Shown: positions 18,709-29,544 of the stretch, piece by piece
How positions within the stretch are numbered: the stretch's first letter is position 1
Layout of the letters: each line of letters starts with the position of its first letter
Assembly (NCBI RefSeq): GCF_900094555.1
Contig: NZ_FMAC01000022.1
Location: 1-33,865, forward strand
DNA from: Martinezella hainanensis
GTDB lineage: Bacteria > Pseudomonadota > Alphaproteobacteria > Rhizobiales > Rhizobiaceae
DNA: 33,865 nt
Direction of reading: 5' to 3'
Program-made: the position numbers and the translations under genes
Notes under the pieces: model-generated
Databases searched by the model: none
What the model was told of the DNA's origin: nothing
Seen by the model: the letters and a program-made list of their open reading frames with translations, nothing else

Positions 18709-19079
18709 TATGTCAAGCCTTCTTTAACGCACCCAACAACCGCTTGATTGAGAGAATTCAATGCCAGAAGGTCATAAACGATCCCTTAATATCCACATGC
18801 AAATTAATGAGACGTAAAATTCCGGGACAGTGCGTGATTCGGACTATCGGCCTGATTTCAAATGGCTAATTCTCGTTAACCATACTTGCCATGTGTCGTC
18901 GTTGGACGCACCGATCGGATACGGCAAGATTTACAAAAATCCGTTTTCGTCGCCGCACATCAAAACTCGCCTCCAAAGTGCAGCCATAAGAAAGAGTCCT
19001 GACGGATTTGCAATTTAAAATTGCATATACTATATCCATAGATCAGCGGACCTAATGAACTCCAATTTCGCGAGACGAC
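18709..19079. other. Intergenic stretch with candidate promoter region
   Basis: 371 nt between two divergent genes, more AT-rich than the surroundings and without a supported ORF. It should hold the promoter of the minus-strand TM protein/pilin pair (no convincing motif seen) and that of the plus-strand two-TM gene (candidate at 19008-19036). Confidence 0.5.
19008..19036 (+). promoter_or_regulatory. Promoter with overlapping perfect palindrome
   Basis: TTGCAA (19008-19013), a 17-nt spacer and TATATC (19031-19036) make a plausible promoter 44 nt before the two-TM gene. The spacer and -35 lie inside a perfect 17-nt palindrome: arms TGCAATTT (19009-19016) and AAATTGCA (19018-19025) around one A. 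A dimeric regulator bound there would cover the -35. Seen by eye; the regulator is unknown. Confidence 0.4.
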
Positions 19080-19406
19080 ATGGCAACACTTCTGAAGATA
19101 GCCGGCGGCTTTATCATCGCTGTAGGTTTGCTCATTCTCGTCGTTGTTATCGTGGTCGGCCGCAACAACCCGTTGACCCCCGACTTTCCGCCTGTATTCG
19201 GTATTATCTTGGCTGGAGCCTTGATCAGTGCCTTCGGCTTGATGCTTCAACATCTGGAAACAATGACCAGAAACTCGGCCAGACAGACCGAGTTGCTGAC
19301 CGAGCTGGTCCGAAAAATCGCGAAGTCGGATCACACGCCTAGAGCCTCGGAGGCGAACAGCCTCGATCAGCTCACCAAGTCGAACTTCCGATTTAAAGAT
19401 ATCTGA
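19080..19406 (+). CDS. Small two-TM membrane protein, function unknown
   Basis: Family not recognised. 108 residues: helix 1 at about 5-27 (a Val/Ile-rich LLILVVVIVV core), a short loop RNNPLTPDFPP, helix 2 at about 38-56, then a polar C-terminal tail with a coiled-coil-like segment (LETMTRNSARQTELLTELVRKIAK). Probably an inner-membrane protein with the tail in the cytoplasm. The ATG at 19080 has only a weak GAGACGAC upstream, so translation start is less certain than usual. Preceded by a palindrome-containing promoter; converges with mutT across a hairpin at 19437-19463. Confidence 0.65.
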   Translation: MATLLKIAGGFIIAVGLLILVVVIVVGRNNPLTPDFPPVFGIILAGALISAFGLMLQHLETMTRNSARQTELLTELVRKIAKSDHTPRASEANSLDQLTKSNFRFKDI

Positions 19407-19436
19407 GACGAGACGCGCCCCGGCAAGGAGCGTAGT

Positions 19437-19463
19437 CGTCAGCAGCTGGAACGACTGCTGACG
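19437..19463. terminator. Hairpin between convergent genes, abutting the mutT stop
   Basis: CGTCAGCAG (19437-19445) and CTGCTGACG (19455-19463) form a perfect 9-bp stem with a 9-nt loop, directly adjacent to the mutT stop codon (19464-19466). There is no T-run on either side, so it may be a weak terminator or RNA-stabilising 3' end rather than a classic intrinsic terminator. Confidence 0.4.
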
Positions 19464-19877
19464 CTAAAGCAAATCCTGCAGGAACGGGATCAGCGGCTCG
19501 TCGGCTGGCGGCATTGGATAATCCCGCAAGGCTTGCGGCCGCACCCATTTGATCGCCTGCCCTTCCCGACCATGCGGGATTCCTTCATAGCGCCGGCAGA
19601 TATAAAGCGGCATCAGCAGATGGAAGGTTTCATAAGTATGGCTGGCAAAGGTCAGCGGCGCGAGACAGGCGATCTTCGTCTGGATGCCAAGCTCTTCTTG
19701 CAGCTCGCGCACCAGGGTCTCCTCGGGCGTTTCTCCAGCTTCGACTTTGCCACCGGGAAATTCCCAAAGTCCAGCGAGCGATTTACCCTCAGGACGCTGC
19801 GCCAGCAGGATGCGGCCATCCGTGTCGATAAGCGCACAAGCAGCAACGAGAACGATCTTGCGGCCAGCCTCGCTCAT
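19464..19877 (-). CDS. mutT: MutT-type Nudix hydrolase (8-oxo-dGTP diphosphatase)
   Basis: Removes 8-oxo-dGTP from the nucleotide pool, preventing A:T to C:G mutations. 137 residues from the ATG at 19877. The Nudix box G43x5E49x7R57-E58-x2-E61-E62-x-G64-I65 is complete, preceded by LLAQRPEGKSLAGLWEFPGG, the MutT-specific recognition stretch. The ATG overlaps the stop of the upstream GNAT gene by 4 nt (ATGA), indicating translational coupling; a longer upstream start is therefore unlikely. Last gene of the PPIase-argJ-GNAT-mutT group. Confidence 0.93.
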   Translation of the reverse strand: MSEAGRKIVLVAACALIDTDGRILLAQRPEGKSLAGLWEFPGGKVEAGETPEETLVRELQEELGIQTKIACLAPLTFASHTYETFHLLMPLYICRRYEGIPHGREGQAIKWVRPQALRDYPMPPADEPLIPFLQDLL

Positions 19878-20653
19878 GCAGCCCTCGGCGGTTGCCAATA
19901 GCAATAGCGATAGGCTTCGCGGAAACCGAAGCGGACATAGAGCGCCAAAGCCGGAGCATTGTCGGCGCTAACCTGAAGCCAGGCGGTCTTGGCGCTGCGC
20001 ATACGAGCCCAGCGCAAGGCAGAGGTCAGGATCTCGACGCCCAGCCCCTTGCGCCGATGCTGCGGCGAGACGGCAACCGACATGACGCCGGCAAGATCAT
20101 TGTCCTGCACGCAAAGCGTCGTTGCCAAAGGACCGGCTTCGGCATCCTCGATGACGAAGAGGCCCGATGGCGGCTTGATGCCGCTCACCACCTCGGCCAG
20201 TGCCGGCTTCAAGGCGGGGTCCGCTTGATCGACGACGAGGCTTGCATCCACAAAGCGGCCGACATCGTGGCTCGGCAGATGATCCAGCATGTCAGGCAAC
20301 TCGAGGTCGACGAGATTGGCGGTCATGACGATCGTCTCGTCAAAGCAAGTCCAGCCGTGCTCCCGCAGGAGATCGATGAGCTTCGGCGAGGCGAGCGGCG
20401 TCTCACGCACGACCATCGGCCTGCCATAGGCCTCGAACTTGCGCTGCGCTTTTGCCAGTCGGATTTCGAGATCGCGATGATCGGAGGGATCGAGCGGCAC
20501 GACAGAATTCAGCCGCTTCGACGGATGACCCGCCGTTAGCCGGATCTGCCAACTGCCATCATACTGCACCGACGAGGCGGGCCAGGCCCGGAAGCCTACA
20601 GCTTCCAGCCTGCGCACCAAGGGCAGCTTGTTTATCGTGGACTGCGCATGCAT
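19874..20653 (-). CDS. GNAT-family N-acetyltransferase
   Basis: Probable acetyl-CoA-dependent transferase of unknown substrate, 259 residues. The GNAT core is C-terminal: strand/loop AGVMSVAVSPQHRRKGLGVEIL with the acetyl-CoA pyrophosphate loop QHRRKGLG (about 200-207), then the ALYVRFGFREAYRY motif typical of the last strand. The N-terminal half may be a degenerate second GNAT fold. I choose ATG 20653 (MHAQSTIN), 10 nt after the argJ stop, although GGAG is rather far (14 nt). Longer in-frame starts lie inside argJ. The gene overlaps mutT by 4 nt and follows argJ; conserved linkage with argJ is why some annotators suspect an arginine-pathway role, but that is not shown. Confidence 0.85.
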   Translation of the reverse strand: MHAQSTINKLPLVRRLEAVGFRAWPASSVQYDGSWQIRLTAGHPSKRLNSVVPLDPSDHRDLEIRLAKAQRKFEAYGRPMVVRETPLASPKLIDLLREHGWTCFDETIVMTANLVDLELPDMLDHLPSHDVGRFVDASLVVDQADPALKPALAEVVSGIKPPSGLFVIEDAEAGPLATTLCVQDNDLAGVMSVAVSPQHRRKGLGVEILTSALRWARMRSAKTAWLQVSADNAPALALYVRFGFREAYRYCYWQPPRAA

Positions 20654-20663
20654 CGGCAGAATA

Positions 20664-21905
20664 TCAGCTCCGGTAGTCGCCATTGATGGCAACATATTCC
20701 TTGGTGAGGTCGCAGGTCCAGACCGTTGCGCGACCATTGCCGAGGCCGAGATCGACCTTCACGGGAATATCCTGCTGCTTCATGACATTCGAGGCGGCTT
20801 CTTCCGAATAGGAAGCGTCGCGCTCGCCGTTGACGGCAACGCGGACGTCACCGAACCAGATGGCGAGCTTGTCGCGATCCGCCATCTCGCCGGCCTTGCC
20901 GACGGCCATCACGACACGGCCCCAGTTGGCATCCTCACCGGCAGCCGCGGTCTTGACCAGCGGGGAATTGGCAATCGAAAGGGCGATGCGCTTGGCAGCG
21001 GCATCGTTCTCGGCGCCCGTTACGGTGATTTCGAGCATCTTGGTGGCACCTTCGCCGTCGCGCACGACCTGAATGGCGAGATCCTTAAGGAGCTCGTTGA
21101 GAGCGGCGCGGAAGGCGGCAAGCTTCGGATCGTCGGCACGGTCGATATGAGCCTGCCCGTCAGCCGCGGCGGCACCCGTGGCAAACAGCATCAGCGTGTC
21201 CGAGGTCGAGGTATCGCTATCGACGGTCATGGAGTTGAAGCTCGGGCCGACACCTTCGGACAGCAGCATCTGCAGCGCGGCGGAGGAAATATCGGCATCG
21301 GTGACCACGAAGGAGAGCATCGTCGCCATGTCAGGCGCGATCATGCCGGCGCCCTTGGCAATGCCGTTGATGGTCACCTTGACGCCGCCGATCTCGGCGG
21401 TGCGGGTCGCGACCTTCGGATAGGTATCCGTGGTCATGATCGCCTTGGCGGCCTCGAACCAGAAATCGTTGACGGCATCCTTGGCCATCGTGTCGAGCAC
21501 GCCGGCAAACTTGGTGGCGTCAAGCGGTTCGCCGATAACGCCTGTCGAGGCGAGATAGACTTCGTTTTCACCGCAGCCGACGGCCGAAGCCGCGGACTTG
21601 GCGGTCAGTTCCGTCGCCTGGCGGCCCTTCAGACCGGTGAAGGCATTGGCATTGCCGGAATTGACGACGACGGCGCGGGCGCTGCCATGCGCGAGATTCT
21701 GACGGCAGAAATCGACAGGCGCCGAAGGACACTTCGAACGGGTGAACACGCCGGCAACGGCAGCCGGCTTGTCGAAGACCATCAACAGGACGTCGGTCCG
21801 GTTCTTGTACTTGATGCCGGCGGACGCCGTAGTCATGCGCACGCCGCGCAAAGCCGGCATGGAAATGAAGGATTTGGGAGCGAGCGGAGAGACGGAACCG
21901 GACAT
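20664..21905 (-). CDS. argJ: ArgJ, glutamate N-acetyltransferase / amino-acid acetyltransferase
   Basis: Transfers the acetyl group from N-acetylornithine to glutamate, recycling acetyl in arginine synthesis; some ArgJ also use acetyl-CoA. The 413-residue length matches the family. The autoprocessing site KGAGMIAPDMATMLSF is intact: cleavage before T195 releases the Thr nucleophile of the beta chain. The PTEXXX... oxyanion region VASTGVIGE (STGVIG) is present. The ATG at 21905 (MSGSVSPLAPK) is chosen because AGGG lies 8 nt upstream; an in-frame GTG at 21914 overlaps it. It lies 64 nt downstream of the PPIase gene, after a strong hairpin, and 10 nt before the GNAT gene. Confidence 0.95.
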   Translation of the reverse strand: MSGSVSPLAPKSFISMPALRGVRMTTASAGIKYKNRTDVLLMVFDKPAAVAGVFTRSKCPSAPVDFCRQNLAHGSARAVVVNSGNANAFTGLKGRQATELTAKSAASAVGCGENEVYLASTGVIGEPLDATKFAGVLDTMAKDAVNDFWFEAAKAIMTTDTYPKVATRTAEIGGVKVTINGIAKGAGMIAPDMATMLSFVVTDADISSAALQMLLSEGVGPSFNSMTVDSDTSTSDTLMLFATGAAAADGQAHIDRADDPKLAAFRAALNELLKDLAIQVVRDGEGATKMLEITVTGAENDAAAKRIALSIANSPLVKTAAAGEDANWGRVVMAVGKAGEMADRDKLAIWFGDVRVAVNGERDASYSEEAASNVMKQQDIPVKVDLGLGNGRATVWTCDLTKEYVAINGDYRS

Positions 21906-21925
21906 GAGAGCCACCCTGATAGTGA

Positions 21926-21948
21926 AGGGCCCGGAAAAACCGGGCCCT
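21926..21948 (-). terminator. GC-rich hairpin between the PPIase and argJ genes
   Basis: AGGGCCCGG (21926-21934), AAAAA loop and CCGGGCCCT (21940-21948) form a perfect 9-bp stem downstream of the PPIase stop on the minus strand. It is followed by only TTCACTATC, so the U-tract is poor. It could attenuate readthrough into argJ, protect the upstream mRNA end, or terminate partly. Confidence 0.5.
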
Positions 21949-21969
21949 GATGATTCTATTCGCGACTAC

Positions 21970-22896
21970 TTACTGCTGCGGCTGCGCGTCGGGCGCTGCC
22001 GCACCATCGGCAGGAGCAACGGCGTCGTCGGCCGGTGCCGCATCCTGCTGCTTCTGCGCATCGTCATAGGCCTTGCTCAGCGCCGGGTCGTTGATGACGA
22101 CCTTGGTGTCCGCCTTGGCCTTGTTCAGGAGTTCAAGATACTTGTCGCGCATGACGAGCTGACGAACCTGGTCCTTGACCTGGTCGAACGGCGGAGGAGG
22201 AGCATTGCGCTTGTCCTCGACCTTGATGACGTGCCAGCCGAAATCGGTCTTGACCGGGGTCTTCGTGTAGGTGCCGACCGGAAGAGCGAAAGCCGCGTCT
22301 TCGAATTCCTTGACCATGCGGCCATGGCCGAAATAACCAAGATCGCCACCGTCAGCCTTGTTCGGGTCGGTCGACTTTTCCTTGGCGAGCGTGGCAAAAT
22401 CCTTGCCGGCGTCGAGTTCCTTGATGATCGCCTTGGCTTCGTCCTCGGTCTTTACGAGGATGTGGCGGGCATGAACTTCTTCCTGCTTCGGCAGGGCTGC
22501 GACTTCCTTGTCGTAGCGAGCCTTGACTTCATCATCCTTGATGGCGTCGGCAACATGGGCCTTGAAATAGGCATTGTGCAGCTCACGGTCACGCAGATAG
22601 GCCATATGGGCCTGGAAATCCGGCGTCTGGTCGAGCTTCTCTGCGGCAGCCTTCTGCGACAGCAGTTTCACATCGACCGAGGCCGAAAGTGCTGCGACCT
22701 TCTTCTGGTCGTCCGGAAGCTGGCCGAGCTGCGGATCGAGATTGGCGATTGCCAGATCGAGTTCAGACTGATGGATTTCGACATCGCCGACCTTGGCGAC
22801 AACGGGGTCCTTGGCGTCGGCCGCGAAGACCGGAGCCTGGAAGGTAACGATTGTTGCGAAAGCAACCGCAGCAGCAAGTTTGTTGTACTTCAACAT
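21970..22896 (-). CDS. Periplasmic parvulin-type peptidyl-prolyl isomerase
   Basis: Folding helper for exported or outer-membrane proteins, PpiC/SurA-like. 308 residues. Signal peptide about 1-25 (MLKYNKLAAAVAFATIVTFQAPVFA then ADA). A helical SurA-N-type region spans about 30-130. One parvulin domain spans about 138-232 (HARHILVKTEDEA, DGGDLGYFGHGRMVKEFEDAAF, FGWHVIKVED). A C-terminal low-complexity Ala/Asp/Pro tail follows. The ATG at 22896 has GAAGGG 7 nt upstream; the longer frame upstream is not supported. It is divergent from secA across 246 nt, so an export motor and a periplasmic isomerase share a control region. Likely first gene of the group leading through argJ to mutT. Confidence 0.93.
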   Translation of the reverse strand: MLKYNKLAAAVAFATIVTFQAPVFAADAKDPVVAKVGDVEIHQSELDLAIANLDPQLGQLPDDQKKVAALSASVDVKLLSQKAAAEKLDQTPDFQAHMAYLRDRELHNAYFKAHVADAIKDDEVKARYDKEVAALPKQEEVHARHILVKTEDEAKAIIKELDAGKDFATLAKEKSTDPNKADGGDLGYFGHGRMVKEFEDAAFALPVGTYTKTPVKTDFGWHVIKVEDKRNAPPPPFDQVKDQVRQLVMRDKYLELLNKAKADTKVVINDPALSKAYDDAQKQQDAAPADDAVAPADGAAAPDAQPQQ

Positions 22897-23142
22897 AAAA
22901 TAACCCTTCGGTGGTCTCGACCGGCTCGACAGACGTGATTCCGGCGTGAAAAAGCCTTCAGCAGGAGAATGTGGCCTTTCTGTATCGGCCAAATCCCGTT
23001 GACATCAATCGACCCCCCTCTTATCTGTCACGCAACCTCGCGTCCAGAACAGTTTCCGGCCGTTTTGTGCTATACTCCCGTTTTTTTCGGGAAGGGATAA
23101 AGCAGGAAACGGCCGGATGAAATCTCAGAAAGGACCAGTCAC

Positions 23143-25863
<2,721 letters not shown>

Positions 25864-25890
25864 GGTCTTCGACCCGATGCCAAATGAATA

Positions 25891-25920
25891 AAATGCCGCC
25901 TCCGGGCGGCATTTCTGTTT
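25891..25920 (+). terminator. Intrinsic terminator of secA
   Basis: AAATGCCGCC (25891-25900), TCCG loop and GGCGGCATTT (25905-25914) form a perfect 10-bp stem 28 nt past the secA stop, followed by CTGTTTGCT. It is also positioned to stop the convergent GST transcript from the other side. Confidence 0.8.
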
Positions 25921-25975
25921 GCTAGGCCTTGGAACGCCGCTCGGTGCAGAGCAACGATGGAAACTCCAGGCGCGC

Positions 25976-26605
25976 TCAAACCGCAGTATGTGGATCCTCA
26001 CTATAGTGATGGATCGGATAGCCAGGCCCGATAACGTCAAGCACCCGATCGAACCAGGCGGTGAGTGCCGGGTGGTCGTCGAGAACGAAGCCGCAATCTG
26101 CTGCCCTGTGGGCATAGGCGTAAACGGCGATATCAGCGATTGAAAGCGTCCCACCAACAAGAAACGGCGTATTCTTCAACCCTCGCTCGAGCGCTGCAAG
26201 CGCACGAAGGCCGGCCGAGCGCTTGGCTGCGGCCATAACGGCATTGGATTCGAGCCGCCCCGTCAGCGTCCAGAAGCGCAACGTACCGATAACCGGCTCG
26301 ACATGATACTGCTCGAAGAACAGCCACTGCATGACCTTGGCACGTCGATAGCGATCGGTCGGAAGAAACTGCGTGCCGTCGGCGACGTAAGCTAGAATTG
26401 CGTTGGACTCGGCAATGGTGCGCCCATCCTCCAGTTCGAGAACGGGGATGCCGCCTGCCGGATTGAGATCGAGAAAAGCGTCCGTGCGCCCCTCACCCTC
26501 GAAGATGGATACCAGACGGGTCTGGTGGGGAATATCGAGCAAGCCGAACAGAACCCTGGCCTTCCAGCCGTTCTGCGACGGCAGATAATCGTAAAGTGTG
26601 AGCAT
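25976..26605 (-). CDS. Glutathione S-transferase-like protein
   Basis: GST superfamily member, 209 residues; substrate unknown. The thioredoxin-like N-domain (about 1-80) has MLTLYDYLPSQNGWKARVLFGLLDIPH, with Ser11 as a possible glutathione-interacting residue. The cis-proline segment GGIPVLELEDG and the ESNAILAYVADG helix follow. The C-domain is helical with the conserved N-capping/hydrophobic staple region TLSIADIAVYAYAHRA. ATG 26605 is strongly supported by GGAGGAGG 5 nt upstream; upstream in-frame starts are not needed. Divergent from the flippase gene; converges on secA. Confidence 0.92.
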   Translation of the reverse strand: MLTLYDYLPSQNGWKARVLFGLLDIPHQTRLVSIFEGEGRTDAFLDLNPAGGIPVLELEDGRTIAESNAILAYVADGTQFLPTDRYRRAKVMQWLFFEQYHVEPVIGTLRFWTLTGRLESNAVMAAAKRSAGLRALAALERGLKNTPFLVGGTLSIADIAVYAYAHRAADCGFVLDDHPALTAWFDRVLDVIGPGYPIHHYSEDPHTAV

Positions 26606-26829
26606 CAAATCCTCCTCCGATAGACCTTGGATTGTGCATGCCGGACGAACCTCCGCCACCCGTTTCCTGCACCGGCGGTTTGGCGCGGCAGCTCAGGGGC
26701 GAATTGCGCCTCAAGGTTGCTTTCCGGCTCGATCGACAAACAACCATCCACTTCGATAAGGCCACTTTTACGTGTCGCAAGAACCGATTCTTAACTCTCC
26801 TCTGCCAAGACTAACGCGAGTTTGGGATC

Positions 26830-26842
26830 ATACTTAAAGTAT
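26830..26842. promoter_or_regulatory. Perfect palindrome just before the flippase start
   Basis: ATACTT-A-AAGTAT is a perfect 13-nt palindrome ending 12 nt before the ATG at 26855, and the region lacks a clear Shine-Dalgarno. It could be an operator or a structured leader. The remaining intergenic sequence (26606-26829) holds no supported gene. Confidence 0.3.
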
Positions 26843-26854
26843 TGCGTATCGATC

Positions 26855-28270
26855 ATGGCGGTCTTTCAAACAGCGGAAAGAATGTTGCCGTCCGCATTGC
26901 GGGCCGCCCTATCGCCGTATCTGCGTAAGATGAGCACTCTCCTCACCGGTCAGGACGAGAAAGCTGCCTCGCAGCGCATGGCGCTGACAGCCTTCGTCAT
27001 CCGCGTCGCAGGTGCTGCTCTCGCCTTTCTCTCGCAGATCATCCTTGCCCGCCTGATGGGTCGGTTCGAATACGGCATCTTCGTTTTCGTCTGGGTGTTG
27101 ATGATCTTGTTCGGCAATCTCGCCTGCCTCGGCTTCCCGACCGCCATCATCCGCTTCCTCCCGAAGTATGACGCCAGCGGCAATCACGATGCCATTCGCG
27201 GCCTCAACGCCACGGCACGCCTGTTCGTAGTCGCCGTCTCGGGCACGCTGGCACTGATCGGCGCATTGCTGATCTACGCCTTACGTGGCATGATCGAACA
27301 TTATTACGTCATGCCGATCTTTCTCGGCCTGATTGCCGTGCCGATGATCGCGCTCGGCGATGTTCTGGACGGCACAGCTCGCGCCAAGCACTGGCCGGTC
27401 ATGGCCCTGAGCCCGACCTTCCTCATCCGCCCGACGCTGATATTGCTCTTCATGGTGGCCGCGATCCTCGCCGGCGCGCCGCGCGATGCCGTCACCGCCA
27501 TGGCTGCGGCACTTGCCGGCGCCTTCACCAGCGTCCTGCTGCAATATCTCGCAGTGACGTTCCGCCTCCGCCGCCATTATCCAAACGGCCCAAAAGCCAT
27601 TGAATTCAGCGCCTGGACAGCCGTCGCCCTGCCGATCTTCCTGGTTGAAGGCGTCGGCTATCTCCTCACAAATTCTGATGTCATCGTCGTCGGCATTTTC
27701 CTCGATCCGGATGAAGTCGCCGTCTACTTCGCCGCCGCCAAGACGATGGCCCTGGTGCTCTTCGTCTCCTTCGCCGTCAGGGCAGCCATCGGGCCGCGCT
27801 TTGCCGCCATCCTGGCCGAAGGCGATCGAAGCAAGCTCGCAGCCTTCGCGACCGAAGCGACACGCTGGTCCTTCTTTCCGGCGCTTGCCGTCGGCCTCGT
27901 GGTGCTGGCGGCCGGGCAACTCCTGCTTTCGCTGTTCGGGGCTGCCTTCACCGAGGGTCAGATCGTCATGGCGATCCTGCTTGCCGGCATCCTCGCAAGA
28001 GCGCTGGTCGGTCCTGCCGAAGTACTGCTGACAATGGCGGATAAACAGATGCTCTGCGTCTATCTCTATGCTGTGGCGCTCGTTGCCAATGTCGGCCTCA
28101 ACGTCGCACTCATCCCGCATCTCGGTATCGAAGGAGCGGCAATTGCCGGCGCCACCGCCATGGCGATCGAAGCGCTGCTCCTGCACATCGCCGTCCGCCA
28201 CGCGCTTGGCATTACTCTATTCGCCCTTATGCGACGCCCTGCGGCGCCATCGGCAACGAGGGCCTTTTGA
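26855..28270 (+). CDS. Oligosaccharide flippase (MATE/Wzx-like polysaccharide exporter)
   Basis: Predicted inner-membrane flippase of the MVF/Wzx superfamily that moves lipid-linked oligosaccharide or polysaccharide repeat units; substrate unknown. 471 residues with about 12-14 hydrophobic segments. The N-terminal SQIILARLMGRFEYGIFVFVW motif is typical of the polysaccharide-synthesis flippase family. The start is uncertain: ATG 26855 (MAVFQTAERML) is chosen, but no strong Shine-Dalgarno precedes it, and the first TM starts near residue 45. An in-frame TTG at 26822 is weaker. It is followed after 2 nt by an acyltransferase-type gene, so they form a two-gene unit. Confidence 0.9.
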   Translation: MAVFQTAERMLPSALRAALSPYLRKMSTLLTGQDEKAASQRMALTAFVIRVAGAALAFLSQIILARLMGRFEYGIFVFVWVLMILFGNLACLGFPTAIIRFLPKYDASGNHDAIRGLNATARLFVVAVSGTLALIGALLIYALRGMIEHYYVMPIFLGLIAVPMIALGDVLDGTARAKHWPVMALSPTFLIRPTLILLFMVAAILAGAPRDAVTAMAAALAGAFTSVLLQYLAVTFRLRRHYPNGPKAIEFSAWTAVALPIFLVEGVGYLLTNSDVIVVGIFLDPDEVAVYFAAAKTMALVLFVSFAVRAAIGPRFAAILAEGDRSKLAAFATEATRWSFFPALAVGLVVLAAGQLLLSLFGAAFTEGQIVMAILLAGILARALVGPAEVLLTMADKQMLCVYLYAVALVANVGLNVALIPHLGIEGAAIAGATAMAIEALLLHIAVRHALGITLFALMRRPAAPSATRAF

Positions 28271-28272
28271 TC

Positions 28273-29544
28273 ATGGCACGTCCCCCCTACACAGAAACCA
28301 CCGACAGCCAAGTGAACGCCCTGACGCATACGCTCGCAGCGCTGCACTTCGAAACGCCGAAAGCCGAAGCCCGCGTCGAAATCGGCCGCGTCGGCCGCGA
28401 ATTCTGCCTCTATCCCGGCAAGCTCGGCTACGAACTGCAGGACGAGCTGGACTTCCTGTCCAACCGCGCCATGGAGCCGAACGTCTTCTTCTCCGGCCGC
28501 TTCCTCGCGCCTGCTATGCCGCGTCTTGAGGATCGGCAGGTGCGGCTGGCGCTGATGCGGGACAATAGCAGCACGCGCAGCCGCATCCGCCTGCTGCTGC
28601 CCTTCACGGTCGACAAGCCGGGCTTCGCGATTGGCCCCTCGATCGTCCGCGTCTGGTCGAACTCCTTCGGCCCGCTCGGTACGCCTCTGCTCGACGCCGA
28701 GGATGCCGGCGAAACGCTCGACAACCTTTTCGAAGCGCTCTCCCGGCCGGAGCTGCATCTGCCGACCACACTCGTATTGCCGGATGTCCGCCTCAACGGT
28801 CGTTTCGTCCAGATGGCCAAGGTCATCGCCATCGGTCGGAACCTGCCGATCGCCGTCGCCAACCCGTTCCAGCGTCCAATGCTCCAGAGCAATGACGATG
28901 CGCTTTCCTATCTCAAGCGGGCGATTTCCAACGCGCACCTGCGGGAAATGCGCCGGCAGTGGCGACTGCTGGAAAGCCAGGGCGAAGTCACCTACAGCGT
29001 CGCGCGTCAACCGCGCGATATTCATACACGCATGGAAGAATTCCTGGCACTGGAAGCAAGCGGCTGGAAGGGCAAGAAGCGCTCGGCTCTCGTCACGGAC
29101 CGGCACCATGCCGCCTTTGCCCGCGAGGCGATTTCCAACCTTGCAGCTATCGACGCGGTACGTATCCACTCCATCGATCTCAATGGCAAGGCCATCGCCT
29201 CGATGATCGTGCTCATCATGGGTGGCGAGGCCTATACGTGGAAGACCGCCTATGACGAAGCCTATGCCCGCTATTCGCCGGGCAAGCTGCTGATGGGTGA
29301 GCTGACGGAATGGCATCTCGACGACGCCAACGTCGTCCGCTCCGATTCCTGCGCGGTGCCGGATCATCCGATCATGAGCCGCTTCTGGCACGAACGGGAA
29401 GATATGGGCACGCTCATCATCGGCCTGACGCCGAACGGCGACCGCGACGTCCGCCAGGTGACCACGCAGCTCCACATGTATCGCAGCACCCGTAACATGG
29501 CGAAGCTGCTGCGCGAAAAGATCCTGTCGCTTACGAAGCGCTGA
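28273..29544 (+). CDS. BioF2/FemAB-like acetyltransferase (GNAT fold)
   Basis: CelD/BcsL-type acetyltransferase-like protein, 423 residues, resembling proteins that modify surface polysaccharides or peptidoglycan; donor and acceptor unknown. The likely GNAT core is in the C-terminal half: RQPRDIHTRMEEFLALEASGWKGKKRSAL, ALLHS-type SIDLNGKAIASMIVLIMGGEAYTWKTAYDEAYARYSPGKLLMGELTEW, and LHMYRSTRNMAKLLREK. The N-terminal half (to about 200) is a second, more divergent GNAT-like half. ATG 28273 is chosen; it lies 2 nt after the flippase stop, with GAGGG 10 nt upstream. A TTG at 28267 overlaps the flippase end. Its last 14 bases overlap the convergent acyl-CoA synthetase gene. Confidence 0.85.
   Translation: MARPPYTETTDSQVNALTHTLAALHFETPKAEARVEIGRVGREFCLYPGKLGYELQDELDFLSNRAMEPNVFFSGRFLAPAMPRLEDRQVRLALMRDNSSTRSRIRLLLPFTVDKPGFAIGPSIVRVWSNSFGPLGTPLLDAEDAGETLDNLFEALSRPELHLPTTLVLPDVRLNGRFVQMAKVIAIGRNLPIAVANPFQRPMLQSNDDALSYLKRAISNAHLREMRRQWRLLESQGEVTYSVARQPRDIHTRMEEFLALEASGWKGKKRSALVTDRHHAAFAREAISNLAAIDAVRIHSIDLNGKAIASMIVLIMGGEAYTWKTAYDEAYARYSPGKLLMGELTEWHLDDANVVRSDSCAVPDHPIMSRFWHEREDMGTLIIGLTPNGDRDVRQVTTQLHMYRSTRNMAKLLREKILSLTKR

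Noticed and set aside
28066..29475. Long minus-strand ORF opposite the flippase/acyltransferase pair
   Set aside because: Shadow ORF; the plus-strand proteins have clear families and start spacing.
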